A stretch of DNA of 64,000 bases. Source: Dioscorea cayenensis subsp. rotundata (lineage: Eukaryota; Streptophyta; Magnoliopsida; Dioscoreales; Dioscoreaceae). The translations under genes were made by a program, and so were the position numbers. Positions 44,653 through 56,739 of this stretch are shown here, in pieces. Position 1 is the stretch's first letter. Each line of letters begins with the position of its first letter. The notes under the pieces are model-generated. The model saw only the letters and a list, made by a program, of their open reading frames with translations. It searched no databases and had not been told where the DNA came from. The stretch is from contig NC_052480.1 in NCBI RefSeq assembly GCF_009730915.1, positions 22,890,419 through 22,954,418 on the forward strand, in the 5' to 3' direction.

Positions 44653-45645
44653 AGTCTTCAGCCTTTTGATCATAAATTGCCATGAACATCATCTCATCTT
44701 CTTGTTCTACCTCTTCTGCAACTTATGCCTTTGGTTGTTGTTGTTCAGTCTTGCATACCTTCTCAACATGCCCAAACTGCTTGCACTTCCTACATTGAAC
44801 TCCTGGTCGAAACCAACAATAGTTTTGTGAATAGTTTGTTTGCTTGCAGTAAGGAAAGGATGGAACTCCCTCCACTTTTTCACATTACTATCAATTTGAC
44901 TACTACTTTGATATCTATTTTTTGCAAGCCCCGAAGAACTCCCAACAGTCTTCCTAACAATATTCTTCTGATATTTGGTCTTCTCTGCAACAACCAAAGC
45001 AATGTCAACTTGTTTTGCTTTACTTTCATTCTCTTCTTTCCTCATATTTTGCCTTTGTTCCACAGCTTGAAGTGAGCTCATCAACTCTCCAATGCTCATG
45101 GTTGTAAGATCCTTAGAGTCTTCCAAGGAAGCCATTTTATGTTCAAATCTTTCTGGTAAGCTAACCAGAATTTTCTCCACCACCCTTTGATCTGTTAGGT
45201 CTTCTCCAAGCAACTAAATCCTGTTAAAATTTCCCATAACCTTATCAGTGAACTCTCATACTATGTCTTCATTTCTCATGCACAACATCTCAAAGTCCCT
45301 CTTTAGATTAAGGATTTGAGCCCTCCTTCCCTTCATATCACCTTTATACTTCTCCTTCTGTTTAACCCAAGCTTCTCGAGCAGTCTCACAAGTCATTAAT
45401 TTTGTAAACAGCTCCTCACTAACTGCAGTATGTATAGCTGTGAGAGCTAGTGTTGTAGCTTCAGTATGACTCTTCCTTTGAGTTGCAGTTGGATGCTCTG
45501 GCAGAGGAGCTACTTCATCATCTTTCTCCACAGCTTCCCATAAGTCATAAGCCCGTAGGTAGGCTTTCATCTTCACCTCCCAAGCTGCATAATTATGACC
45601 ATTGAACATAGGTGCTTTTGAGACGAAGCCAGATGTTTCTCCCAT
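44653..45645 (-). pseudogene. Copia gag remnant with CCHC zinc knuckle
   Basis: Starts MGETSGFVSKAPMFNGHNYA at 45645, followed by WEVKMKAYLRAYDLW, EAREAWVKQKEKYKG-like sequence and LKRDFEMLCM: a UBN2-type gag. Stops occur near 45253 and 45217. The frame resumes with LTDQRVVEKILVSLPERFEH and ends in a zinc knuckle CRKCKQFGHVEKVC (C-x2-C-x4-H-x4-C) in a shifted frame near 44790-44750. Gag coats the element RNA. Confidence 0.85.
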
Positions 45646-45688
45646 CTCCAAAGCCTTCAAAGATCGAGTTTTAGGCTCTGGTACCAAT

Positions 45689-45930
45689 TGAAAGCTTTGA
45701 TTCAAAGAGAGTATGTTGGAATATGGAAAAACACTCAAATTAAACTTCAATTCTTCAACACACAGAGATGCAGACTTTACATTTGATCAGAGAAACATAC
45801 ATTATATAACATTCACAACACACCTACATACAAGGCAAAGTACTCTCTCATGCACTACAACCACGTTTAGAGAGACTAACTGACCATTACTCACACTAGT
45901 TACATACATAACTACATTGAAATACAATGA
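45689..45930 (-). repeat. Copia 5' LTR (outer edge approximate)
   Basis: Ends (minus strand) CAAAGCTTTCA, two bases before the primer-binding site. It contains a TATA-like TTATATAATG near 45801-45810. Confidence 0.6.
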
Positions 45931-46191
45931 CTAGCTGCAGTTCAGGCCACATCTTGCTGAGACACCAGGCCAAGTCATCTCAACGCTCTTCATTGGCTTA
46001 AGAGAAGGAAGTGAAGGCCTGACATTCTTCAAAGGAGAAGAAGGCTGAGAGAAGTTATGGGGTAGACTAATAATTCTTAGCGCTAATGAAGAACTTGAGG
46101 CTCTAGTGAGAGCTGGGAACTTAAGTTGATTGACTGTTAAAACTATTGTTATTGATGTTGAAATTCTGTTAATTGTTTGTTGAAAACTCAA
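45931..46191 (-). other. unrecognised short open frame with transit-peptide-like composition
   Basis: 86 codons next to the Copia LTR. The stretch NQLKFPALTRASSSSLALRI, then LPHNFSQPSSP, LPSLKPMKSVEM and SARCGLNCS, is rich in Ser, Leu, Arg and Pro and poor in acidic residues, like a plastid transit peptide, but no mature protein follows. It could be a stranded first exon of a host gene cut by the Copia insertion, or chance. I do not recognise a family. Confidence 0.3.
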
Positions 46192-46501
46192 TTGCTGGCT
46201 ATTCTCTTGGAGATTTATGCATCTGTTCCTTATTGATACCTGAGATCATTACATTCACACACCATAATATAAATGGCATTAGATCAAACAAACCTTCAAA
46301 AACCAATGCTAAAAGATGACATCAAAATAAGAAAAATATTTGCAAAACCTTGAAAATTGATAACAACAACAATTAAAATAAACGAAAAAAATCTAGAAAT
46401 CCTTGATAAGTTTTAAAAAGACATCTAAGTTTAAGAAAACTACACTACTTCCTCTGTTTTTTCTTTAACTTACTATTTTACTCATTTATTATAATAAGAG
46501 C

Positions 46502-46504
<3 letters not shown>

Positions 46505-46552
<48 letters not shown>
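46505..46552. repeat. (GA)n microsatellite, about 48 bp
   Basis: Pure dinucleotide run about 200 bp beyond the LEAFY stop codon (3' flank). Likely polymorphic. Confidence 0.95.
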
Positions 46553-46553
<1 letters not shown>

Positions 46554-46750
46554 AACACACACAAGCAAGAAGACGCATGCTTAATAAATACCCATTAATT
46601 TGCATCCAAAACAACAATTAATACATTCATCCATGCATGCATTCCTCAACAGACAAAATCACCACCAAACAAAGAGTGTGTCTATGGTTAAAGCTCAAAA
46701 CAAAAGTGTTCAATAAAAGTCCACCAAGAGCTAGTTAAGACACTTGGCAG

Positions 46751-49257
46751 CTAATACATCGGCGGCGGCGGTGGCGGCGGCGGTGGAGGAACAGGCAAAC
46801 AACTGGCACTAGCAGAACCTAAACCAGATCCTCCAGCAGCAGCAGCAGCAGCCTGGCTCCGAGCAAGATGACAAAGTTGGCGGAGCTTGGTAGGGACATA
46901 CCAAATGGCAAGACGAGGATGAGCATTGAAAACAGCATCAATGTCCCAACCATGGCGAGCAGCAATGGCCACAAGAGGTTTATAACAAGCTTGCCGCCAT
47001 GCACCGACGTTCTCACCGCGTTCCTTGTATGCCCGGCGCAAAGCGTTTGACACTTCCTCTTCTAAACAGTGCAATGCGTAGCAATGCACGTAGTGCCTCA
47101 TCTTGGGCTTGTTTATGTAGCTTGCCCCTGCCTTCTTTGCATACCTAAACACCTGGTTTGTCACCTGTATATATAATAATAACATTTAAAATACAAGATC
47201 ACATCATGGTCCATATGCAAAGTGATGTGAATGAAAGTAAATTCAAATGAGTACAATGATGCTTCACACACATGCAAAGACTTCAACTTTTCTATTGATT
47301 ATTATATAGATGATTTATTACTAAATATGAAATATTATCTTAGTAGTAACATTATCTAATATAAAGTTACAGTGCATATAGATTTTCTAACCAAAGGATA
47401 GTAGTCCATACAATAAAACCAGGTTGAAGTGATAGAAACTTGAGTTATTGAAATAAATGGTTATGAATCCCTATACTTTTATAACATGTTCTTAATATCT
47501 CACCCCTAAACAATATTTTCTTTTCTAAAAAACTTCAATATCACAGCAAAACTACTAGTTAAAAACGCTAAAAAAATTAACGAGCCAAAGAATTTCAAAC
47601 TACATAACGATAACTTACAACTCATGTTTGTGTGAACTAAAATAAGATGCAAATAAAAATACAAATAAAAGAGACATTGACTAATAATAATATTAATAAT
47701 AATTATTATATAAATTTAATGCTAGCTGGGATTGATGATTAATTAGAGAGAGTTATCAATTATTAAACCTAAAATATTATCATCAAAATAACAATATTAT
47801 CCAATATACTATTATAACCGCCATTCATGATTCATGTTCCAAAATCTAATTACTATTATCAATTATATCTAAACAGGACCATAACTCACAGCTAAACAGT
47901 GGTTAACCGTTAGAAACACAAAGATTTCAATGAGGAAGAAGGACACGTGGTCGTTCAGGGATACAAGCGCAAGAACCAAAGCACACGTGGGAGGACAGAG
48001 TTAGATGTCACATCAATAAACAAGACAAGAGAACACGTGGAAGTTTATGATTTGATGGTGAGTATTAGCGGTGAGATTACCTTGGTTGGACACTTATCGC
48101 CACGCTCTTTAGCAATGGCTTGAACTTGGAGAAGGAAATCACGGCACTGATCATAAAGATGGAAAAGATAATCCAGACCGTTCTTTTTGGCGCGAGCGAC
48201 TTCGCCGGGTTCGGTGACGATGAACGGGTGTTCACGTTGGCGTTCGCCGACGGCGCAACCGAAACCGCCACCACTTCCTTCGGATTCGGAGTCTGAATCC
48301 GATAAGTGGTCTTCTCCTCCGTGTGATTTCTTCTTCTTTGATCTTTTGCTGTTGCTGCTCCCTTTCATCTGTTGGTGTTGGTGTTGTTGTTGTTGTTTGC
48401 CTTTGTTGCTCACTCTCCGGCCACCTCCTTCTTCGCCGCTTCCGGCGGCTTCTCTTTCTTGTTGCACTGGCTCCTCTGAAAGACCTATATCATACAACAT
48501 ATGCTTTCAGAGAGAAAGAGTTTTCTTGTGTTTTAATGCTGCCAACCTTTATTATTGGTTTTCTTATATATTTTGTTATGCAATGATATATATTTACATA
48601 TATAAACTTTAATAATGCTTTATTTGATCAAAAGAGAGATTATACGCACATAAATATATATATATGCTAAAGTACAACTACAAAAAGTTTAGAGATAGAT
48701 TTGTATATATATATATATATAATTTTCATTCATCAATGTTTATCTGATCAGAAGACAGAGTAGATATTATATATAGATAGAATCTAAAGTTTTTAACCTA
48801 GACTGTGCACAAAGATTTTAAATGTATAAGAAAATGAATGATGCTTCTTCAAGAGAAATATGTTTATACTCTTCTTTGATGAAGATTCATTATATAAAGA
48901 GGGATTATACTTACATATATAGAAGCTAAAGTTAAATCTGTTAAACTTTTTTGGAAAAAAAAATTAATAAATAATAAAGACTTGGTTTATGCATCATCAA
49001 AAGATATATATGTAACATCTTCTTTTATCAAGGCTTATTTGACCAAAAAAGAGATTATTTTCACATAGAAGTTGAAGTTGAAGTTTTTATTTTCTTAAAA
49101 AACAGTGTATCTATATATATTCATGCTTCATCTAAAGATAAGAGATAAATATGCATATAAGCTCCTCCTTCAATCAAAGTTCATTTGATTAAAAGAGAGA
49201 TTATATATGTCCATGCAACCAAAGGTTTATGTAAAAGAAAAGAAGATTGTTTGTGTT

Positions 49258-49293
<36 letters not shown>

Positions 49294-49756
49294 TGAGATA
49301 TGAGAAGAAACCTTCTTGGGAGAGAGCATCAAGATTATGAGGATGATCCGGAGAGAGAAGAAGCAAAGGGCGGCTACCAGCAGCAACGCCGGCGAGATGC
49401 TGGTGCTGAAACTGAAGACCTTGTTGTAATCTCAACGAGTCAAGACGGCGCCGTTCAGCCCGGAGAGCAGCTTTGATGCCGTAGCGTTCACCGACAAGCA
49501 AGTCCCACCGGAAAAGATGAGCAAGCGCTGCCATCATGTCATCAACTTCTTCTTCTCTCATCCCTGCCAACGTGCTCGCCGTGAACCCTAACTCACCCAT
49601 CCTTGCCACTGTGGCTCCTCTCACACCATACCCTTCAAACACTTCTTCTAGTTCACGAGCTCTCTCCGCTGGTTCATGGTGGTGCTGCGGCGGCGGCGCC
49701 GCCGGTCGAGGGTCCCACCTAAACTTGTTCGCTGAGAATGCATCTCCGGGGTCCAT
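46751..49756 (-). CDS. LFY: FLORICAULA/LEAFY floral meristem identity transcription factor (3 exons, complete)
   Basis: Exons 49756-49312, 48484-48081 and 47164-46751 join in frame and give 420 residues, the usual LFY length, with both introns at the family's conserved positions. Residues about 35-110 form the SAM-like oligomerisation domain ([20 protein letters not shown], then [20 protein letters not shown]). Residues 150-231 are a variable linker with Gln/His and Lys-rich basic runs. The helix-turn-helix DNA-binding domain runs from 232 ([20 protein letters not shown]) to about 385 ([12 protein letters not shown]), including [20 protein letters not shown]. The tail is unusual: an Ala run followed by ten prolines and MY, encoded by GGC/GCT-type triplet runs. 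LFY activates AP1- and AGAMOUS-class genes in floral meristems; in grasses it also affects inflorescence branching. The ATG at 49756 is the family start. AT microsatellites crowd intron 1 and the 5' flank. Confidence 0.97.
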
Positions 49757-49957
49757 TGCTTTAGCTTTCCCTTTGGCCTTACTATGCTTTTTCTTATATA
49801 TATATATATCAAAGACATTTATGTATATATATATATATATATAATCAGGTAAGGGTTTTTTACTTTCAAGTTTAAACCACACAAGGTATATTCTTTTATT
49901 TTTATTTTTTACAAACCAGACGAAGCCTTGAAAAACATGTGCATTGGTATGAGTTAA

Positions 49958-50726
49958 GGGAGTGTTTGGTTGTTAGGAGTGGATTGGGGGAGGAGTGGAA
50001 TAGCAGTGAGATGAGGGGGAGTGGAGTAGGAGTGAGAATGAAGAATGTGTTTGGTTGATAAGTATTGGAGAGTGTAATTTATTGAGAATGAGAAAAGTAA
50101 ATAAGGTAAATATGATAAGATGATATTTATGCTCTTTATTCAAATGAATATTATGTAAATTAAAAAAATAAACTAATTGTTATTAATAAATATTTCAATT
50201 TTTTTTAATATCATTAGTAATTAATTAACTATAATAAATAACTATATCAAATGGATAATTAATTATATTTTTTTAAAATAATTAATTACTATTTAATTAA
50301 CTATAATAAATAATTAATTAATGAAGAAATATAATTAATTAATTATTATAAATAAATATTTAACTATAATTATTAGTTATTATTATTTCATTTTAATTGT
50401 TAATTATTATTAAATTATCATCTTGATTATTATATTTAATTAAATTATTATATAATTAATAATTATTGTTAAAATTAATTAATTAATTAATATTTAAATT
50501 AAATTATTATTTTAATTATTAAATAAAAAGGGTAAATTGGACATTCTCCCCAAGGAGCGAGGGAGGAGTGAAGCAACCCTCCCATTTTGGGGAATTGCTC
50601 ACTCCTCACTCACTCCTCACTCACTCCTCATCCACTTCTCTTTCACTCGCACTCATGACCATCCAAACAAAGGCTTGGATTCTCTCCTCTCTCACTCCCA
50701 CTCCAATCATGTGAACCAAACACCCC
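49958..50726. mobile_element. PIF/Harbinger-type (Tourist-like) MITE, 769 bp, upstream of LFY
   Basis: Termini GGGAGTGTTTGGTT and, inverted, GGGGTGTTTGGTT, with longer imperfect inverted repeats rich in GGAGTGG / CCACTCC words. Flanked by the 3-bp duplication TAA (49955-49957 and 50727-50729). The core is almost pure A/T. It lies about 200 bp upstream of the LFY start codon, within the likely promoter. Confidence 0.87.
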
Positions 50727-50729
50727 TAA

Positions 50730-51186
50730 GTTTTTACTTCATGCGTGCTCATTCAACATATGTAAGGCTAAAATTTTAATAAATTTGTTCTCATAACTAG
50801 AGACTAATTTTGTTAAATTATGTCGGATGTATTTGATATTTTTTGTAGCGAGGCAAATATTATTAAACATGCTTTAATTCCTAAAATATCTAATGGCTAT
50901 TTATTATAATTTTTTGTGGAACCTAAAGCAACTTTAATATTTCAGTGTTCTCAGGATGTTAATATGGTATAATAATTAAATATGTTTAAACTTTTATATG
51001 TAGTTTTCTTTTACTCTATTTATTTAAACAAATTGTAAATAAAACAAAAGTAAAGAAATACTTAAAGTACTTACAATAAAAAAACAAAAATTTAAGTAAT
51101 GAAATGAAAGAATAATAATATATGAGTGGTTAAATGGTAAAATGTGACAAGTTGGAAGCAGTCAACGCATTGACTGAGAAAAGATG
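50730..51186. other. AT-rich intergenic spacer
   Basis: Nothing recognised between the two MITEs. Confidence 0.5.
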
Positions 51187-51194
51187 GGTGGAGC

Positions 51195-51756
51195 TAGGGG
51201 TGGCAATAATCTGTCCGGACCCGCCGGCCCGGTTTTGTCCGGCCCGGAATAAAAAGGGTTTGGACATAAGGTTTGCAAATGCGGGCCGGGTCCGGACATG
51301 GCTTGGTTGTCCGGATTTAAATCCGGGCCGGGTCCGGACATAGAAATTCGGACAACCGGGCCCTTTTAACCCCTAAAACTTTAAAAGCCCACAACCTTAG
51401 GCCCATTTGTTTTAAGCCCATTCTTCTAAAAACTTTAAACATCTATTGTTTTTTCTATTAAGACTTAGATTTTTCTATAATTTGAGTTGAGTTTTGGATT
51501 ATTAATGTTTTTTTTTACATTTAATGTGAATTAAATTATTTTTGTATAATTTAATATTTGAGCGAACTTAAAAATAATTTATAGAATTCGGAAAAATTTG
51601 GACATCCGGATAACCCGGTTTTAAAATAAACTGGGTTTGGACATACCAAGTTTGTCCGGATTTAAAATCGGGCCGGGTCCGGACACAAGTTTTTCTATTT
51701 ATATTAGTAGTTGTCCTGACCCGGTTTTGTCCGGACCCGAATTTTTGCCACCCCTA
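51195..51756. mobile_element. non-autonomous hAT element (MITE), 562 bp, with GTCCGG-rich ends
   Basis: Terminal inverted repeats TAGGGGTGGCAA / TTGCCACCCCTA, flanked by the exact 8-bp duplication GGTGGAGC (51187-51194 and 51757-51764). Subterminal DNA repeats GGGCCGGGTCCGGACA-like words in both orientations. No coding region. Confidence 0.93.
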
Positions 51757-51764
51757 GGTGGAGC

Positions 51765-54570
51765 ATTGGGTTTCTTTTTGTCAGCATGTGGAGGGTACCA
51801 GTTAGATAGAAGGGACGTGGAGGTACACATGAAGTGAATGAGAAAACGACAAAGATGCGGTGGAGGGGGTGGTGGAAGATGGAGGTACGATGAGAGAAGG
51901 GGAGTGGTGGGAAATGGAATGAAAGGAAATGAATGAATGAATGGATGAATGAAATGAAATGAAATGAATGAATGAAAAGCTTTGTGTGGTGTTACGTGGC
52001 TTTTAATGAATGCATGATGGAACTATTCATGCATGCGCTGGTACTCTGTACTCACGTATCGGAACTGCAGGCCTACTGCACCAACTTTGAACAGAGCATC
52101 CACTGAAGCTCTCTCAGTCCACTCATCAGTCCATTCTTATCTCTCCATCATACCACTTCTTCATCAAACATAAACAAAATATAATATATATATATATATA
52201 TATAATGTTAAAAAATTAATGAGTGAAAAAAATAAAAAAAACAAAATCACATGGATTTGGAGAAGATTTCACTACTAATATTTTTAAACATGATAAGAAA
52301 TAATCCTAATTAACAATCATCTCATACATTTGTTCTTCTATGAATGAATGTACATGAGTTTGGATAGGCTTCACATTTATATATTAATAGGATTTAAACT
52401 CTAGTACATATTGTGCTCAAAGCTTACACATATTTTGTTCAAAAGTACAATTAGAATTTCAAATTATTAGAGATGGGCATTGGGCCGGATCCATTCTGTT
52501 TGGGTAAAGAATCCTTAGTACTCTTCCCAACGGGGATAGAAACGGAGGAATAAATTTCTCCGATCTTAGTAATAAAATAAGGCCGAGGAGTATTTTTCCT
52601 GTCCTGTGAGGTCTCTTCTACAAAATACTATATATATGATATAATATATGAGTTAACTTGAAAAAACTTTATGACTCTAATAATATATTATATATAATAT
52701 AATGTAGGATTGGATTTATGTCTTAAGTTATTGAATTAAAAAAAAAAAAAAATGGGTTGAGGGGAGGAACGGAAAGTGAGGACTTCCTCCTCTTCATTTT
52801 TTTTCAATCAAGAATGAAAACATAGAATATCCATCCGGAATATGGGAGTGAATATAGAGGGCCTTTTCATAGCCGACCCGTCACATGACCATTCGTGCAT
52901 GTTATGATATTTAGAATTATAGTAGTAATGTTGAAAGTCATCCTAAGCACAAATCTAAATAAAAATGACAACTATAAAAGTAAATGAGTGAGAACTCTTT
53001 AGCAATGTTTCCATGAAATATATTTATTTAAATATATATATATATATATACAGAGAGAGAGAGAGAGAGAGAGAGATATGGTAAGAAAGAGAAAGGCTGG
53101 CGATGGTTGTGTGTGCATTGGAGAATGGTTATTACAAATTTACAAGTTATATAAAAGATTAGATAAATATGGTTGTTCTTGTAGTAGTAAAAAAGATGGA
53201 AGGCATGCAGTGATTGGACTGATCAAGGACTTTGAGTTCTTTTTTATTTTTAATTGTGAGTGAGGGTGATTACTAATTATATATATTATATATATTATAT
53301 ATAGAGAAAGAAAGAAAGAAAGAAAGATGGGTGCAGGTGCTACTACTGTTGAGCAATCAGATCAGAGTAATAAGAAGAGAAGAGTTGTCACGTAGCCGTT
53401 CAAGACCTTTGACTTTTTTAGTACTACAACTCTTCTGACTTTTGGTCTACGTGGACACTTTTTTAACCTATTGCCTGCATCTTTTGTCGTCTTCTCATCA
53501 TTATAAAAACCCTTTCTTATTTTATAAAAAAAATTTCAAATAATATATTTATTTACACGAAAAGTTATAAAATATCTCAATATAATTTCAGTTGATCTTC
53601 AAAGCTGCTTTGTATGTTTGCAAGTGGAAGTTAGAAGATAAGAGATAATTAATGATAAAAAAGATGACTCTCCTACTCATATATTTTTATTATATTAATT
53701 TTAGAGAGATATACATAGTAATAAATATTTTTTTATAAGCATAAGTACTGAAGTAGGGCTCTTGGACCCATAATTTTTAAAAAAAACTTATATTGAATAC
53801 ATATGTTTATAGGTGGAACTCACCTTTTAAATAATATAGATTTTTCATTAAAAAAAAATAATATGGAACCTATAAAGTAAAAAAAAAATTCATTAAACAT
53901 ATACAAAAACTCCATTCACAAGCCATATATTACTGCTCACGAAATTTATTGCCACTCTAAAGCATTAGCTTTACAAAGTTCTTTATAATTCCATCTGAAT
54001 TCATTGGGAGTATTTTATTTTATTTTTTTTTGAATAAAATGGATAAATCACAAATTTTTTAAAAAAAGTTCATTGGGAGTATTTGATATGGAAAAGTTGT
54101 TAAAGATAACTAAATTTTACTCATGTGAGCTTTCAGCTATTAAATTTATAGATCTTAAACATCAAGTTAGAAATTATATTGTCGATGTACATGGTGACGA
54201 AAGGTTTACTAATTTGAATAGAATATAAAAGTTTTTTTTTTTTGGAAATATAAGAGCTTTCACAAAGAATGGTAGAGATTAAGAAGCACAAATATTTATT
54301 TATTGGTAATTTGCTATTAATATTGGCATTAATTTTACCTCTAACTATAACAAGCATGGAGTGTGTATCTTTTGTAATGAAATTGATCAAAAGTGATTTG
54401 CAAAATAAAATCAACAGTTGGTGATTACATAATTGTTTGATAACATGTATTGCAAAAGATATATTTGATGTTGTTAGAAACAATATAATTATATGTTATT
54501 TTCATGATTTGAAAACTCATCAAGGACCATTATAAAAAAAAAATATTTTGGTGTTTTACTATATATATAT
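51765..54570. other. intergenic DNA with simple repeats
   Basis: No gene that I can support. Seen: GAAT/GAAAT runs at 51915-51975, (AT)n at 52184-52204, (AT)n joined to (GA)n at 53033-53076, (GAAA)n at 53303-53327, and many A/T homopolymers. Confidence 0.5.
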
Positions 54571-54574
54571 ATAT

Positions 54575-55560
54575 TTTTAAAAGGTGGATAAACCACTTCA
54601 ATTAAAAAAAAGGGACAAACAACATACACCCACAATAATACACAAAAATCAGCCATTAGAGATGGTGCCGCAACAAAAACAACAGGACCAACAATCGGAA
54701 GAACAAACAACAAGAGGAACCGAAGCGAGGAAGAGAAAGTCCTTGCAGCACCCACACCATCACGGGTGCAAGCTCTAGCCCGTGGTCTAATCCTGTACCT
54801 CCTCGGTCTCTGTTCCACCACCAAGCTCCTCTGGAGGCTGACCTAAGAACTCCAGGCTGCGTCAAACAGTAGTGATGGAATTCTCATACTTAGCTCTTGC
54901 ACCCTCAACAACCACTGAAAACCACAGAATAATCATGCGATCGATTTTCAAGATAATATCAAGAACATGCAGGACAATTGAAAATACGATCGTTTCTAGC
55001 CAGCCAGATATTTCAAACAATAGCTTTGACAATCAAAATTCCCCTATCTCTAAGTGTCGGCCCAAGCAGGGAACTCCACTCTCCCCAAAGGCAACTCATG
55101 GACCTGGGTGCCTCTGGGAAGGAGAACAAGTTGCCAAAGCAAACCAAGATAAAATTTGCAAATGGGCAGTGGAGGAACAAATGATCAACAAACTCGACTC
55201 CAGCATGGCACATTACACAAGTAGCATTCTGAAGCCTATTACAACCTCGCTTCTCCAAATTTTCTAGGGAGAGAATTTTATTTGTCCAAGCCAGCCAATT
55301 AAAGATATTGATTTTTTTTCGGACAGTTGCTTCTCCAGAACCACCTAGAAATTGGGCATCGGATTCCCCCATCGATAAGAAAATTATAGTAAAACTTCAT
55401 AGAAAAAGAGCCATTCACCGTGAGAGACCACTACTTTTTGTCCCTAACAGCCCTATCAGAAGATACAAGCCGCTCGCGATGGTGAACAATCTCCGAAATT
55501 CCGTTGAAAGGAGCTTCCTCCAACAAACCAGCCAAATCCCGCACAGAGCCTAGATGATTG
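54575..55560 (-). pseudogene. LINE (L1-type) 3' fragment with RT zinc-binding domain
   Basis: Minus-strand code at 55350-55010 includes KINIFNWLAWTNKILSLENL, KRGCN, CVMCHAGVEFVDHLFLHCPF and a following ILVCFGN: the zf-RVT module (C-x2-C ... H-x4-C) found after reverse transcriptase in plant LINEs. The element ends with GTTTATCCACCTTTTAAAAA (minus strand) at about 54575, a typical plant LINE tail. The 5' part (endonuclease, RT core) is missing, as expected for 5'-truncated insertions. Stops are present. Confidence 0.8.
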
Positions 55561-55714
55561 TTTCACTATTGTATAGTCAAAATTTTATTTACACATATTT
55601 ATAATTTAAACCTATATTGCATATATAAACTTCACCATAATTCGCACTGTTTATAGATTATATTCCTTACTTGTTTGACCCATAAGATCGCATTCAAAAA
55701 ATATAAATGTAGGG

Positions 55715-56400
55715 ATTTTTTTTTTAAAACGAACCCCGAACGGAGCTATTTTATTAAATACAAGAGAAATTACAAAACAATATCACCACAACTATAGAAA
55801 GAAACCCAACAACTTAAGGAAAAGGAAATAAGAGATAATAAAGATTGAACGCAGACAACTGAAACTAACTAATTACTGAAGCAAAAGCCATCAACAATGA
55901 AGCTTTTCATAATCTATCGAGGCAAATCTCAGCCAAACAAAAAGAGATTCAAGGTTTGAAAATTAGCTCCATGATTACAAGGTTGACAGTAGGAGTCATC
56001 CAAGTCCATGGGATAACGTGCAAACGAGGGTTGCCATTCATGTACATAAGGAAATTCAAGTTGGAAATCTGCTCGTTCCATCTCCAGGCTATTGGAGAGT
56101 TATAGCTGTTTAAAGAATCAATAGCTGATTAGTTGGTGATGAACATTTGTCTAATTGGAATACCCACATCCAGAGCTGTTTATAAGGCCACCTCCATCGC
56201 ATACAACTCTCCACTGGTGTTGTTGGATGTAGGTCGAGAGAGACATCCTGCAATGGAGATAGCTTAGTTAGAGCTCAAAGCAAAAAAAAAAACCAACTGA
56301 AAAAACAGATCCATGATGTTATGATAAACATAAGTGAATAAGAAATGCTCATCCGTCCAGGAGAAGTTGTTTAGAATGAATCTTTTACCCTGTAAACTCC
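55715..56400 (-). pseudogene. second LINE 3' fragment with RNase H-like domain
   Basis: Minus-strand code near 56250-55980 reads SRPTSNNTSGELYAMEVAL, then ALDVGIPIRQMFITN, SYNSPIAWRWNEQISNLNFL, NPRLHVIPW: the RNase H (RVT_3-like) domain at the end of many plant LINEs. It ends with a GTTCGTTTTAAAAAAAAAA tail at about 55717. Stops interrupt it and no RT is present. Its different tail and domain show it is separate from the neighbouring fragment. Confidence 0.75.
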
Positions 56401-56739
56401 TGCTACCCGTATGATTTGCACCACAGTCTAATAAATGTAGGGATTTGCACCATAGTCAATTAGCTACAAATCCAACATTTGAATGACCAAGCTATTTTCT
56501 ATGATTTATATAAAATGAGATTTTTAAATATTTGAACTTATATTTTTCTACAATATTTTTGGTCCAGCTAAGTTATATATGTTTGTTAGGATTTAAAGTA
56601 TAGTAAATTGGTTACAATACTAACATCTTAACCACTAAGTCATTCTATATCACTTGTATAAAATGAACTTTTATATATTTAAAACTATACTTTTCTATCT
56701 AGTAGTTTATTCATCTATTTCCAATTCAGTAACTAGTAA

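Larger units (their letters stand above)
40609..45930 (-). mobile_element. Ty1/Copia retrotransposon, dead, with nested solo LTR
   Basis: On the minus strand, in order: 5' LTR (ends at 45689), a primer-binding site at 45686-45674 (TGGTACCAGAGCC, one mismatch to the initiator-Met tRNA complement used by Copia), gag from 45645, protease, integrase, reverse transcriptase and RNase H. The 3' end is abnormal: RNase H code stops at about 40650 and is fused directly to the last 35-40 bp of an LTR (compare CTCTTTGAATCA(T/A)AGCTTTCA at both ends). So most of the 3' LTR is deleted. The outer border of the 5' LTR near 45930 is uncertain, as no target duplication was found. Confidence 0.85.

Noticed and set aside
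48187..48612. Open frame of 141 codons antisense to LEAFY exon 2
   Set aside because: It mirrors the Ser/Lys/Gln-rich LFY linker and is low-complexity; LFY itself is complete on the other strand.
54489..54824. 111-codon minus-strand frame resembling a membrane protein
   Set aside because: It lies in the non-coding 3' end of the LINE fragment; the hydrophobic run comes from T-rich sequence.
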